Assembly (NCBI RefSeq): GCF_000801105.2
Contig: NC_079515.1
Span: forward strand, 10,602,001-10,666,000
Origin: Raphanus sativus
Taxonomy: Eukaryota; Streptophyta; Magnoliopsida; Brassicales; Brassicaceae
Length of the DNA: 64,000 nucleotides
Direction: 5' to 3'
A program made the translations under genes and the position numbers. Positions 46,365 through 58,541 of this stretch are shown piece by piece. Positions within the stretch are counted from its first letter, which is position 1, and every line of letters begins with the position of its first letter. The notes under the pieces were generated by a model. The model was not told the origin of the DNA. It did not search any database and saw nothing but the letters and a program-made list of their open reading frames with translations.

Positions 46365-49300
46365 TCAACATGTCAGCTGGATTCTCCGACGTATGCACCT
46401 TCTCCAATAAGACTTCTCTCCAGAAGCTGCTAACTCCCTTATCTTGTGAAACCTTATACGTATGTGCTTCGTCCTTCCATGATACACTTGATTCTTAGCC
46501 AAACATAACGCGCTTTGACTATCACAGTGTAGCTGAACACCTTCTTGATCAACACCCAACTCGGATAAAAGTCCTTGTACCCATACTGCTTCCTTAGCTG
46601 CTTCTCCAAGTGCCATGTATTCAGCTTCAGTGGTTGACATCTCTACAATACCTTGTTGTACCGATCTCCAGCAAATAGGTGCTCATGCAAGAGTAAATAC
46701 ATACCCCGTAGTTGACCTGCTATTATCAAGGTCTCCACCATAATCTGAATCCACGAACCCAATAACTGAATCCTGCACTTCTCCACCAAACATAAGCACA
46801 TAGTCACTTGTACCTCGCAAGTATCTTAGGATCCACTTCACAGCATCCCAATGTCTCTTCCCAGGATTCGACATGTACTTACTGACTTGACTAACTGCTT
46901 GTGCTAGATCCGGTCTTGTACACACCATTGCATACATCAAACAACCAACTGCGCTAGCATAAGGAACCTCCGCCATATCTTTGAGTTCTTCAGCAGACTT
47001 TGGACTTTGCTCTGCTGTAAGTATGAAGTGCTTCGCCAATGGTGTAGAGACTGGTTTTGAATTCGACATATCAAAACGTTCTAACACCTTCTCGATGTAG
47101 CTCTTCTGAGAAAGCCATAACCTCTTAGAGCTTTTATCCCTGCGAATCTCCATTCCAAGAATCTTCTTTGCAGCACCAAGATCCTTCATCTCAAGCTCTC
47201 GTCCCAGTAACTCTTTCAAACGATTTATGTCATCCATATCGTTTGCAGCAATGAGCATATCATCAACATATAACAGCAGGAATATGGGAGAATGGTCAAG
47301 GGACTTGACATACACACAGCAATCGTACTCGCACCTTTGATAGCCTATTTTCATCATATATGAATCAAACCGTTTGTACCACTGCCTTGGAGCCTGCTTC
47401 AAACCGTATAAAGACTTCTTCAATCTACACACCAGATGCTCTTCTCCAGGCTTAACCAAACCTTCAGGTTGCTCCATATATTTTCCTCCTCCAACTCTCC
47501 ATGAAGGAAGGCCGTTTTCACGTCCATCTGCTCAAGATGCAGATCCCAAACAGCTACCAAACCCAACACAGCTCGTATGGAAGTGTGTCGTACTACCGGC
47601 GAGAATATCTCGTCGTAGTCTATTCCTTTCTTCTGCGAGTACCCTTTTGCCACTACTCTGGACTTGAACTTCTTAGGTTCTTTCACAGACATCCCTTCCT
47701 TCTTTTTGTAGATCCACTTGCAGCCAATTGCTCTCTTCCCTTCAGGTAACTCCACAAGATCCCAACTCTCGTTCTTATCCAGACTTACTGTCTCTTCCGT
47801 CATAGAACCAATCCATTCATCCCTCTCATCGCTATTAATAGCTTCATGATAGGTGGTAGGATCATCCATCTCGACCATAAGAGCATAGTTGACCATATCT
47901 TCAAACCCGAACCTGACTGGAGCCTTTGTTGCACGTTTTGGTCTTCTAGAAACCAAACTCTCCTCTGTTACACGTTGAACCTCTTTCTGTGCCACTTCCA
48001 CAGACCGCTCATCACTAACTTCATCTGTTTTTTCTGCACCAGACTCCTCCGGAGTAACTTCAGAATCCGCAATAGTCTCAATGGTCACATGCACTCGGTC
48101 TGATATCGCCTGCTGCATCATATACTGCTCGTCAAAGACCACATCTCGACTAAACACCATTTTCCTTGCCTCAGGATCCCATAACTTGAATCCTTTAACA
48201 CCTTTCTCAAAGCCTAGAAAAATGCACTTCTTGGATTTCGAATCCAGCTTTGATCTTTCATCTCCCGCAACTAGCATGTAAGCTGGACATCCAAATATCC
48301 TCAAGTTTGATAGATCAATATCTACCCCAGTCCACACCTCTTCTGCGACCTTCCCTTCTAAGGAACTTCTTGGCGATCTATTGATGAGATAGACTGCCAT
48401 GTTTACTGCTTCCGCCCAGAACTGCTTTGCTAACCCTGCATTCAACCTCAAACACCTTGCTTTCTCTGCAATCGAACGGTTCATTCTTTCAACGACACCG
48501 TTTTGCTGAGGTGTTTTACGCACTGTAAAGTGCCTCTGAATGCCATGCTCCGCACAAAACTTCTGGAACTTCCCGTCAGTATACTCTGTGCCATTATCCG
48601 ATCTCAAGTACTTCACCTTTCTCTCCGTCTGATTTTCTACTTCAGCTTTCCAAACCTTGAAGTTTTCGAACACCTCAGATTTCTGCTTCATGAAGTACAC
48701 CCAAACCTTCTTAGAGAAGTCATCGATGAATAAAATTAAGTATCTTGATCCTCCCATAGATTGCACCCGAGTTGGCCCCCACACATCAGAATGGACATAG
48801 TCAATAAGACCTTTTGTCGTGTGTTGGCCCGTCTTAAAAGATACCTTGGACTGAACAGAACTTGCAAAACTCCATCTTGCAATCCTTCAACCCGTCCAGA
48901 AGACCCCTTCTCAAGAGCTCTTTCAAACCGTGTTCCCCAATGTGGCCCATACGCATATGCCACAAGGTTGTACACTCCGACTCAGAAACTGCAGCTGCAG
49001 CACCACCTACAACCACGTTCCCTATCAACCGATATACGCTTCCAGCTGTCATCTGTCCCTTCATCACCATCATAGAACCTTTGAAAACTTTCAATACTTC
49101 ATCATCATCTGATTTGTACTTGAAGCCGTTTCTATGTAGCAACCCCAGAGATATCAGATTCTTCTTCATGACTGGTATGTGTCTGACATCAGTTAATGTC
49201 CTGATAGTCCCATCATACATCCGAAACTTGACTTGTCCAATGCCCACAACACCACACGCCTTGTCATCCGCAAGTCGAACAGAGCCCATGTTTCCAGCCT

Positions 49301-50198
49301 TGTACGTTTCAAACCACTCCCTGTTAGGGGTCATGTGGAATGAAGCGCCTGTATCCATTATCCAGGTATCCGAGTGATCACCTGACGTAACAGCAAGCAT
49401 ATCCGAATCAGCTGATCCTTCCGAGTCTTCCACCTTCTGAACCATGTTTGCAGATTTCGACGTCACCTATGAATTCTGCCATTTGTCCGGACAGTCTCTC
49501 CTATAGTGGCCAGGCTTGCCACACCTATAGCAGACTACTTTCTTCCCAAACTTTGACTTTGACCTTTTCTTGCTAGTATCATCCTGCTGCTTCCCCCGCT
49601 GCCTTCCTTTATCCTGACTGACATACAGCCCGTCACCTTGAGAGTTGTCACCCACGCCTGTATTCTACCTTCTCTCATGGTGAGAGAGTAGTGCTGCAGA
49701 AACTGTTAGAGCTGTTAACAACGTCTCATATTGAGGAGGCAGAGAACACAGCAAGATCATGGCTTGATCTTCGTCCTCAATCTTCACATCCACACGAACC
49801 AGATCCCCGATGATTTGATTGAAGTTGTTGACGTGTGCAACCAGATCCCCGCTCTCAGACATTTTCAAACCGAACAACCTCTGCTTGAGGTATAGTTTGC
49901 TAGATAACGATTTTGACATATACATCTTTTCCAACTTATTCCACATCTCCTTACAAGTTGTGAGGTCCATCACCTGATGTGTGATGTCATCTGACAAACA
50001 GAGTCGAATCGTTGAGACGACCTTATCTTGCATCTCTTCCCAATCATCCTGATCCATCCCTTCCGGTTTCGTCTCCAACAGAGACTTCTTCATCCCTTGC
50101 TGCGTAAGCAAGTCCTTAACACGCCGTTGCCACAGACCGAAATTTCCCTTCCCATCGAATCTTGGAACATCGAACTTAAGAGAACTTCCTCCGGTCAT
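46365..50198 (-). pseudogene. Copia gag-pol polyprotein, broken by stops and frameshifts
   Basis: Recognisable parts in order on the minus strand: gag with FDGKGNFGLWQRRVKDLL (50198-49665), CCHC knuckle CYRCGKPGHYRRDC (about 49545-49505), protease motif IMDTGASFHMT, GAG-pre-integrase LWHMRMGHIGEHGL (to about 48834), integrase core with DDFSKKVWVYF and RSDNGTEY (48784 on), reverse transcriptase with FKSRVVAKGYSQ and YVDDM (to about 46683), and RNase H with STTEAEYMALGEAAKEAVW (46640-46365). At least five breaks separate them (after gag, after the knuckle, before the integrase core, mid-RT near 47470, and before RNase H). YVDD and the zinc knuckle are intact, so decay is moderate. Confidence 0.9.
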
Positions 50199-50220
50199 CC
50201 TTTAGGGTTCGCAACCTAAA

Positions 50221-50232
50221 GCTCTGATACCA
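50221..50232 (-). other. Copia primer-binding site (initiator tRNA-Met)
   Basis: TGGTATCAGAGC on the minus strand, two bases after the LTR end, complementary to the 3' end of plant initiator tRNA-Met as in most copia elements. Confidence 0.85.
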
Positions 50233-50234
50233 CT

Positions 50235-50535
50235 TGTTGTGGACAGCCGTCGTTTAGGTTAGAAGAAGAATAGAGAAGAAAACGTATTGAGGCAAATACC
50301 CGTTTAAGGTTTCTTATTAATGATGTGATAATAATTTACAAACCCTTAGACCCATATTTATACAGCCTCAAAAAACACGATTTCCTTTTCCCAATAAAAA
50401 TAGTAACTTTCCTAAACCGAAAATGCATACCGTACCACGGGGCTGCATGCCCCCGCACCCCCAGATGTCAACCTTGATAACGAGTGCTGGACATTTTACT
50501 GGTACAATAGAGATTTAAGACACACAGATGCAACA
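50235..50535 (-). repeat. Copia 5' LTR
   Basis: Minus-strand start TGTTGCATCTGTG and end CCACAACA next to the primer-binding site, 301 bp. Its first 30 bp match 46196-46225 at the other end, which defines the LTR start. Contains TATA-like TATAAATATGGG (minus strand, near 50352-50363). Confidence 0.75.
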
Positions 50536-51620
50536 CATAGGAAACAATTTTTCTTTTTCGTCTGACTCGATGCCGTGTCCGTTGAGGAGGAATTTATTCC
50601 GATGTTCCGGACGCTTCCGAATCCCCTGCCACACATTAGCGTGACGCATCCCTGGCCTAGGGATATAATTGAGGTGAGGGATACACTTAGGAGTGGCGAT
50701 CATTGGTGGACCAGTTTCACCCGTAGGAGGGTTTGGAAGGCGATTAGATTGGTCCACTGTGATTTTGAGGTGGAGGGTGACGTAGATTTCGCTCCCGTAG
50801 AGCGTCTTCCGGAGCGCGTTTTGGTTGAGAGACCGTCTGGGTTGCCGTCCAAGGACAAAGGCATCGATCTTGAGGATCACGACTTTCCCGTTGATCATTT
50901 TCAACTTCCGGGATGGGATCCGATTCTTGGTTTTGGCGATGGAAGCGGATCGAGCGATGCACCAATCCCTAGCTTCGATGATTTCTTTGCCGGTCTTCCT
51001 GACCATCCTAATCTGCCTCCTTTCGTGGAAGAAATGGGGAGGCCTGAAATAGTCACGGAGACCCTCGCGTGGATAATTGGGTCAGTCCTTCCTTCCTTCT
51101 TCTCACACTTATTTGCGAACTTATTCGAGTGTATCTTTGTTTTCTTTTTTCAAGAAAATAAAAGTTCGTTTTTCGAATTTCGCAGGCGATGAATAATCTC
51201 AGTTCAGCGTTGGTGGAGAGCCAAAGAGAAGCTAGGATCTGGCGTTTCAAAGCGGAGAAGAACGCGAAGGACTTTTCACGACTCCAGGAGGAGACCCTGG
51301 AGCGGAATTTGAGGGCGGCCGCCGACCTTGCTACGGAAATTCGCCGAGCGAGGAGGCAAGCCAAATGGGAGATCGCTGTCGAGATACAGAATCAGGCGAT
51401 GCGATTCCAAGAGGAGTACCAAAGTCTCAGGACAGCCGACGTCGCGGTGGGTGATTTTCGAGGGTGTCGCGGGTCAGTTGGAACTCTTTCGAGGACTCAA
51501 CAGAGGGACTATGTTTATGAGGAGGAGTTGAGCCTTATGCAGAGTGGCATGAAGGATAATGCTCACGCCGAGTCGCTCGTTCCTCCCATCGAAGAGAGGA
51601 TTTGGGGGTTTAGGGTTTAG
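50536..51620 (+). pseudogene. Gypsy-type (Transposase_28-like) gag pseudogene, segment A
   Basis: Encodes the second part of the plant 'putative gypsy type transposon' family: VSVEEEFIPMFRTLPNPLPH, DIIEVRDTLRSGDHWWTSFT and FDDFFAGLPDHPNLPPFVEE. A probable intron (about 51082-51186, ending TTTCGCAG) follows, then a coiled-coil exon MNNLSSALVESQREARIWRF to SLMQSGMKDNAHAESLVPPI, with a stop at 51620. The N-terminal part is lost through the copia insertion at 50536. An in-frame stop at 50568-50570 (FFFV*LDAVSV) marks decay. Such proteins are probably gag-like structural proteins; function here is inferred from family. Confidence 0.7.
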
Positions 51621-52268
51621 AGCCTTATGCAGAGCTTTGTTCGGAGCTCGGTCGCTAATATAGCGACCGAGCGTGATCCCGTGATCCGGTCGCTATAGCA
51701 ATCGAGCTCTTGTTCGTGACCCGGTCACCATCGCGGGTTTGTGCCGTGGACTGAAATCCATCGTCCAAGCTTCCGAAACCATTGTGATGCTACGATGCTT
51801 TTAGGATGTTTGTTTGCGGATGTTTGGACCTTCAATGATATCGTATCGTTGATTTAAGAAATCATTGATTTCTTAAGTCGTTGATTAAGAAATCTTTGAT
51901 TTTTTAAGTCGTTGATTAAGAAATCGTTGATTAAGAAATCGTTGATTTCCTAAGTTGTTTATTAAGAAATCGTTAATTTCTTAAGTTGTTGATTAAGAAA
52001 TCGTTGTTTTAAAAAATCGTTGTCTTAAAACAAGATTTTTCCGTGAGTTTTTCGTATCAGTTTTTCGTATACATTTTCCTTTCTTGAAAACGTAGAAATT
52101 CTTAAGTCAAAATTTTTTTACTGATATTTGGAAGTTTATTCAACTTATAAACTTATTATATAGGGAAAACCAAAGTCTAAGACGTCCCAAGAACCAAAAG
52201 ACCTGACCATAGCAAAAATTCTCTTCTCCAATCTATGTTCCGATTACAATGACCGATAGCTTTAATCT
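51621..52268 (+). repeat. Segment A tail: palindrome and ATTAAGAAATCGTTG repeats
   Basis: Begins with GGTCGCTAATATAGCGACC (51649-51667), a palindrome of a kind frequent in Brassica gypsy-type elements. Then 51838-52020 is a run of short units (TTGATTAAGAAATCG alternating with its complement-like TTTCTTAAGTCG) able to form hairpins. The same tail occurs in segments B (54988-55624) and C (57426-58064). Confidence 0.75.
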
Positions 52269-52750
52269 TCCAGAGTGCATATATGAGATATACCCAAGTC
52301 TCTACTGAAATCGGAAATGGGCCTTGACCCCGTTGGTTTAACGTGTTCTCTGGTGTATTTTGGATTTCACCTTCATTGCAAGCAAAACCCGATAGTCAGA
52401 GATCCATCTCCAATTACAACGACCCGACCACAGAAAAAATTCCCATCACCAATCTATTTCCAGAATGCGTATATGAGATATACCCAAGTCTCTAGGGAAA
52501 TCAGAAATGTGCCTTGAACCCCAGTCGGTTTAACGTGTTCTCTGGTGTATTTAGGATTCAACCTTCATTGCAAGAAAAACCCAATAGTCAGAGATCCATC
52601 TCCAATTACAACGGTCCGACCACAGAAAAAATTTCCATCTCCAATCTATCTCCAGAATCTGTATATGAGATAAATGCGCCTTGCACCCCCGTCGGTGTAA
52701 CGTGTTCTCTGGTGTATTTTGTTCATTGCAAGCAAAACCCGATAGTCAGA
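52269..52750 (+). repeat. About 180-bp repeat units, segment A
   Basis: Three units, the last shortened (the piece between TGTATTTTG and TTCATTGCAAGC is missing), of the family at 44768-45830. The same three-unit order with the same shortened last unit is found in segments B and C. Confidence 0.85.
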
Positions 52751-53122
52751 GTTTAAGATACAGGGTTTAGGGTTTGGGGTAAAGGGTTCAGGGTTTAGGG
52801 TACAGGGTTTAGGGTTCGGGTTTAGGGTTCGGGGTTTAGGGTTTGGGGTTTAGGGTTTGGGGTTTAGGGTTCAGGGTTTAGGGTATAGGGTTTAGGGTTC
52901 GGGGTTTAGGGTCCCTTAACCCTAAACCCTAAACCCTAACCCTAAACCCTAAACCCTAAACCCGAACCCTAAACCTCGAACCCTAAAACCCTAGACCCCG
53001 AACCCTAAACCCCGAACCTTAAACCCCGAACCCTAAACCCCGAAACCTAAACACCTAACCCTAAACCCTGAACCCTAAACCGCAAACCCTTAACCCCGAA
53101 CCCTAAACCCCGAACCCTATAA
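52751..53122. repeat. Head-to-head telomere-like tract, segment A
   Basis: 52751-52912 is degenerate (TTTAGGG)n with variants (GGGTTCGGGG, GGGTACAGGG). At 52913 it switches through GGGTCCCTTAACCC to degenerate (CCCTAAA)n, with CCCCGAACCCTAAACC variants, up to 53122. Orientation is G-rich then C-rich, as when two chromosome ends are joined. It is not a functional telomere: internal and degenerate. Confidence 0.9.
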
Positions 53123-53128
53123 CCTCGA

Positions 53129-53338
53129 AGCCCCGAAGATTTTATATAAAATTTTACCTAATTAAATTTTTAAAAATTAGAATGATTCATAGCTATATAC
53201 TATGAAAGATAGTTTAGAATACATTATTAATTCAAATGTAGAATGTGGTTTGAAATTTTTAAACAAAAGTGAAGAGTATAAACTTCAGTATATAGAGCAT
53301 TTACCGAAAACTCATTATTTTAGAAGGGGTTAACCCAC
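53129..53338 (+). repeat. Partial 348-bp satellite unit between segments A and B
   Basis: From GAAGATTTTATATAAAATTTT to GGGGTTAACCCACG, about 0.6 of a unit, then an abrupt change to gypsy-type sequence at AACCCTTATCCC. The same left junction (GAAGCCCCGAAGATTTTATA) recurs at 58880-58895. Confidence 0.9.
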
Positions 53339-54987
53339 GAACCCTTATCCCAAGTACGTTCAGGAAGAGGAGTTTCTTGTTCCGAAGGTCGAGTTTGACT
53401 TTGCTCCGGATTTGGCTAAGCGCAGCGCATACTGGAAAGCGAGTAGCGACCAAATCGAAGCTCCCGAGGAAGAAAAGTTTTCGTTTTCGCAAACTCGGGG
53501 CGTAGGATCTGACCTGCCGAGCAAGACCACCAAAACTTTCCTTGCGAAGCTTCGACAGATGCTGGGGTTCCGAAAGCGGTTGAGTTTTGGATTCCTAAGT
53601 GCGGTGAGGATGCTGAGCATCCTCCGGAGGGCTACTTCACATGCTATGAAGATGTATTGACACGTTGTCGTCTTTGGTTTCCGATTCCTGAAATTATCGT
53701 CCGTGTGCTGGACCGTTTCCAAGTCTCTTTAGACCAGCTGAACCCTACGAGTTTTGAGATTCTCATTGGTCTCGTAATTCTGAGTTATGAGCACGGCTTA
53801 TCCCTCACTGCCGATCATTTCGAGGCGCTCTTCGGGAGTCGGGCTTCTGGCGACTGACCCCTTGTCCCATGATGTTGGTGGTTAGAGGGACCATTTCTAA
53901 TTTTAACCATTGGAAACAATTTTTCTTTTTCGTCTGACTCGATGCCGTGTCCGTTGAGGAGGAATTTATTCCGATGTTCCGGACGGTTCCGAATACCTTG
54001 CCACACATTAGCGTGACACATCCCTGGCCTAGGGATATTATTGAGGTGAGGGATACACTTAGGAGTGGCGATCATGGGTGGACCAGTTTCACCCGTAGGA
54101 GGGTTCGGAAGGCGATTAGATTGGTCCACTGTGATTTTGAGGTGGAGGGTGACGTAGATTTCGCTCCCGTAGAGCGTCTTCCGGAGCGCGTTTTGGTTGA
54201 GAGACCGGCTGGGTTGCCGTCCAAGGACAAAGGCATCGATCTTGAGGATCACGACTTTCCCGTTGATCATTTTCAACTTCCGGGATGGGATCCGATTCTC
54301 GGTTTTGGCGATGGAAGAGAATCGAGCGATGCACCAATCCCTAGCTTCGATGATTTCTTTGCCGGTCTTCCTGACCATCCTAATCTGCCTCCTTTCGTGG
54401 AAGAAACGGGGAGGCCTGAAATAGTCGCGGAGACCCTCGCGTGGATAATTGGGTCAGTCCTTTCCTTCTTCTCACACTTCTTTGCGAACTTATTCGAGTG
54501 TATCTTTGTTTTCTTTTTTCAAGAAAATAAAAGTTTGTTTTTCGAATTTCGCAGGATGAATAATCTCAGTTCAGCGTTGGTGGAGAGCCAAAGAGAAGCT
54601 AGGATCTGGCGTTTCAAAGCGGAGAAGAACGCGAAGGACTTTTCGCGACTCCAGGAGGAGACCCTGGAGCGGAATTTGAGGGTGGCCGCCGACCTTGCTA
54701 CGGAAATTCGCCGAGCGAGGAGGCAAGCCAAACGGGAGATCGCTGTCGAGATACAGAATCGGGCGATGCGATTCCAAGAGGAGTACCAAAGTCTCAGGAC
54801 AGCCGACGTCGCGGTGGGTGATTTTCGAGGGTGTCGCGGGTCAGTTGGAACTCTTTTGAGGACTCAACAAAGGGACTATGTTTATGAGGAGGAGTTGAGC
54901 CTTATGCAGAGTAGCATGAAGGATAATGCTCACGCCAAGTCGCTCGTTCCTCCCATCGAAGAGAGGATTTGGGGGTTTAGGGTTTAG
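53339..54987 (+). pseudogene. Gypsy-type (Transposase_28-like) gag pseudogene, segment B, longest copy
   Basis: Most complete of the three copies. The N-terminal part reads PKYVQEEEFLVPKVEFDFAP, then in a second frame [20 protein letters not shown] and [20 protein letters not shown], the conserved core of the 'putative gypsy type transposon' domain. A frameshift near 53620 and a region of breaks at 53855-53940 (including FFFV*LDAVSV) follow. From 53947 one open frame runs to the stop at 54987 through an intron that is open in frame here (about 54452-54554), covering the coiled-coil exon. Upstream boundary is a junction with the 348-bp satellite. Confidence 0.7.
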
Positions 54988-55624
54988 AGCCTTATGCGGA
55001 GCTCTGTTCGGAGCTCGGTCGCTAGCGTGATCCCGTGATCCGATCGCTATAGCAATCGAGCTCTTGTTCGTGACCCGGTCACCATCGCGGGTTTGTGCCG
55101 TGGACTGAAATCCATCGTCCAAGCTTCCGAAACCATTGTGATGCTACGATGCTTTTACGATGTTTGTTTGCGGATGTTTGGACCTTCGATGATATCGTAT
55201 CGTTGATTTAAGAAATCATTGATTTCTTAAGTCGTTGATTAAGAAATCGTTGATTTCTTAAGTCGTTGATTAAGAAATCGTTGATTAAGAAATCGTTGAT
55301 TTCCTAAGTTGTTTATTAAGAAATCGTTAATTTCTTAAGTCGTTGATTAAGAAATCGTTGTTTTAAAAATCGTTGTCTTAAAACAAGATTTTCCCGTGAG
55401 TTTTTCGTATCAATTTTTCGTATACATTTTCCTTTCTTAAAAACGTAGAAATTCTTAAGTCAAATTTTTTTACAGATATTTGGAAGTTTATTCAACTTAT
55501 AAACTTATTATATAGGGAAAACCAAAGCCTAAGACGTCCCAAGAACCAAAAGACCTGACCATAGCAAAAATTCTCTTCTCCAATCTATGTTCCGATTACA
55601 ATGACCGATAGCTTTAATCTTCCA
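54988..55624 (+). repeat. Segment B tail: hairpin-prone repeats
   Basis: Same content as 51621-52268, with the palindrome shortened (GGTCGCTAGCGTGATCC) and the GATTAAGAAATCGTTG run at about 55200-55385. Confidence 0.75.
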
Positions 55625-56102
55625 GAGTGCATATATGAGATATATCCAAGTCTCTACTGAAATCGGAAATAGGCCTTGACCCCGTTGGTTTAACGTGTTC
55701 TCTGGTGTATTTTGGATTTTACCTTCATTGCAAGCAAAACCCGATAGTCAGAGATCCATCTCCAATTACAACGACCCGACTACAGAAAAAATTCCCATCA
55801 CCAATCTATTTCTAGAATGCGTATATGAGATATACCCAAGTCTCTAGGGAAATCAGAAATGTGCCTTGAACCCCAGTCGGTTTAATGTGTTCTCTGGTGT
55901 ATTTAGGATTCAACCTTCATTGCAAGCAAAACCCAATAGTCAGAGATCCATCTCCAATTACAACGGCCCGACCACAGAAAAATTTTCCATCTCCAATCTA
56001 TCTCCAGAATCCGTATATGAGATAAATGCGCCTTGAACCCCCGTCGGTGTAACGTGTTCTCTGGTGTATTTTGTTCATTGCAAGCAAAACCCGATAGTCA
56101 GA
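55625..56102 (+). repeat. About 180-bp repeat units, segment B
   Basis: Three units nearly identical to 52269-52750, including the shortened third unit. Confidence 0.85.
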
Positions 56103-56428
56103 GTTTAGGGTACAGGGTTTAGGGTTTGGGTTTAAGGGTTCAGGGTTTAGGGTACACGGTTTAGGGTTCGGGTTTAAGGTTCGGGGTTTAGGGTTTGGGG
56201 TTAAGGGTTCAGGGCTTAGGGTACAGGGCTTAGGGTTCAGGGTTTAGGGTCCCTTAACCCTAAACCCTAAACCCTAAACCCTAAACCCTAAACCCGAACC
56301 CTAAACCTCGAACCCTAAAACCCTAGACCCCGAACCCTAAACCCCGAACCTTAAACCCCGAACCCTAAACCCCGAAACCTAAACACCTAACCCTAAACCC
56401 TGAACCCTAAACCGCAAACCCTTAACCC
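56103..56428. repeat. Head-to-head telomere-like tract, segment B
   Basis: G-rich half 56103-56250, C-rich half 56251-56428 with the same GGGTCCCTTAACCC switch. The C-rich half is cut short and fused within CCCTTAACCCTGAATCCCCT to the middle of the gypsy-type gag sequence of segment C. Confidence 0.9.
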
Positions 56429-57425
56429 TGAATCCCCTGCCACACATTAGCGTGACACATCCCTGGCCTAGGGATATTATTGAGGTGAGGGATACACTTA
56501 GGAGTGGCGATCATTGGTGGACCAGTTTCACCCGTAGGAGGGTTCGGAAGGCGATTAGATTGTTCCACTGTGATTTTGAGGTGGAGGGTGACGTAGATTT
56601 CGCTCCCGTAGAGCGTCTTCCGGAGCGCGTTTTGGTTGAGAGACCGTCTGGGTTGCCGTCCAAGGACAAAGGCATCGATCTTGAGGATCACGACTTTCCC
56701 GTTGATCATTTTCAACTTCCGGGATGGGATCCGATTCTCGGTTTTGGCGATGGAAGCGGATCGAGCGATGCACCAATCCCTAGCTTCGATGATTTCTTTG
56801 CCGGTCTTCCTGACCATCCTAATCTGCCTCCTTTCGTGGAAGAAACGGGGAAGCCTGAAATAGTCGCGGAGACCCTCGCGTGGATAATTGGGTCAGTCCT
56901 TCCTTCTTCTCACACTTCTTTGCGAACTTATTCGAGTGTATCTTTGTTTTCTTTTTTCAAGAAAATAAAAGTTCGTTTTTCGAATTTCGCAGGATGAATA
57001 ATCTCAGTTCAGCGTTGGTGGAGAGCCAAAGAGAAGCTAGGATCTGGCGTTTCAAAGCGGAGAAGAACGCGAAGGACTTTTCGCGACTCCAGGAGGAGAC
57101 CCTGGAGCGGAATTTGAGGGTGGCCGCCGACCTTGCTACGGAAATTCGCCGAGCGAGGAGGCAAGCCAAACGGGAGATCGCTGTCGAGATACAGAATCGG
57201 GCGATGCGATTCCAAGAGGAGTACCAAAGTCTCAGGACAGCCGACGTCGTGGTGGGTGATTTTCGAGGGTGTCACGGGTCAGTTGGAACTCTTTTGAGGA
57301 CTCAACAAAGGGACTATGTTTATGAGGAGGAGTTGAGCCTTATGCAGAGTGGCATGAAGGATAATGCTCACGCCAAGTCGCTCGTTCCTCCCATCGAAGA
57401 GAGGATTTGGGGGTTTAGGGTTTAG
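56429..57425 (+). pseudogene. Gypsy-type gag pseudogene, segment C, 5'-truncated
   Basis: Starts at NPLPHISVTHPWPRDIIEVR, missing everything upstream. It is nearly identical to segments A and B thereafter, with the intron-like part at 56890-56993 shifted out of frame and the coiled-coil exon from ATG at 56994 to the stop at 57425. Confidence 0.7.
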
Positions 57426-58064
57426 AGCCTTATGCAGAGCTCTGTTCGGAGCTCGGTCGCTAGCGTGATACCGTGATCTGATCGCTATAGCAATCGAGCT
57501 CTTGTTCGTGACCCGGTCACCATCGCGGGGTTGTGCCGTGGACTGAAATCCATCGTCCAAGCTTCCGAAACCATTGTGATGCTACGATGCTTTTAGGATG
57601 TTTATTTGCGGATGTTTGGACCTTCGATGATATCGTATCGTTGATTTAAGAAATCATTGATTTCTTAAGTCGTTGATTAAGAAATCGTTGATTTCTTAAG
57701 TCGTTGATTAAGAAATCGTTGATTAAGAAATCGTTGATTTCCTAAGTTGTTTATTAAGAAACCGTTAATTTCTTAAGTCGTTGATTAAGAAATCGTTGTT
57801 TTAAAAAATCGTTGTCTTAAAACAAGATTTTCCCGTGAGTTTTTCGTATCAGTTTTTCGTATACATTTTCCTTTCTTAAAAACGTAGAAATTCTTAAGTC
57901 AAATTTTTTTACAGATATTTGGAAGTTTATTCAACTTATAAACTTATTATATAGAGAAAACCAAAGCCTAAGACGTCCCAAGAACCAAAAGACCTGACCA
58001 TAGCAAAAATTCTCTTCTCCAATCTATGTTCCGATTACAATGACCGATAGCTTTAATCTTCCAG
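57426..58064 (+). repeat. Segment C tail: hairpin-prone repeats
   Basis: Third copy of the tail, with the GATTAAGAAATCGTTG run at about 57640-57815. Confidence 0.75.
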
Positions 58065-58541
58065 AGTGCATATATGAGATATACCCAAGTCTCTACTGAA
58101 ATCGGAAATGGGCCTTGACCCCGTTGGTTTAACGTGTTCTCTGGTGTATTTTGGATTTTACCTTCATTGCAAGCAAAACCCGATAGTCAGAGATCCATCT
58201 CCAATTACAACGACCCGACTACAGAAAAAATTCCCATCACCAATCTATTTCCTGAATGCGTATATGAGATATACCCAAGTCTCTAGGGAAATCAGAAATG
58301 CGCCTTGAACCCCAGTGGGTTTAATGTGTTCTCTGGTGTATTTAGGATTCAACCTTCATTGCAAGCAAAACCCAATAGTCAAAGATCCATCTCCAATTAC
58401 AACGGCCCGACCACAGAAAAATTTTCCATCTCCAATCTATCTCCAGAATCCGTATATGAGATAAATGCGCCTTGAACCTCCGTCGGTGTAACGTGTTCTC
58501 TGGTGTATTTTGTTCATTGCAAGCAAAACCCGATAGTCAGA
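58065..58541 (+). repeat. About 180-bp repeat units, segment C
   Basis: Three units as in segments A and B. Confidence 0.85.

Larger units (their letters stand above)
46196..50535 (-). mobile_element. Ty1/copia LTR retrotransposon, degenerate, 3' LTR almost lost
   Basis: Minus-strand element. The 5' LTR is at 50235-50535, followed by a primer-binding site, then gag, zinc knuckle, protease, integrase, reverse transcriptase and RNase H in copia order. At the far end only the first about 30 bp of the 3' LTR (TGTTGCATCTGTGTGTCTTA) remain before a junction at 46196 with inverted 180-bp-repeat sequence. It inserted into a gypsy-type gag pseudogene, whose flank continues at 50536. It cannot mobilise itself as sequenced. 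Confidence 0.9.

Noticed and set aside
46365..50198. Active copia element
   Set aside because: Several frame breaks and an almost absent 3' LTR.
51053..51364. Minus-strand frames over the gag-like pseudogenes (MVRKTGKEIIEARDW and similar)
   Set aside because: They mirror the plus-strand gag-like coding frame in all three blocks and resemble nothing; the plus strand carries the recognised family.
52751..53122. Functional telomere or chromosome end
   Set aside because: The tracts are internal, degenerate, inverted and followed by more sequence.
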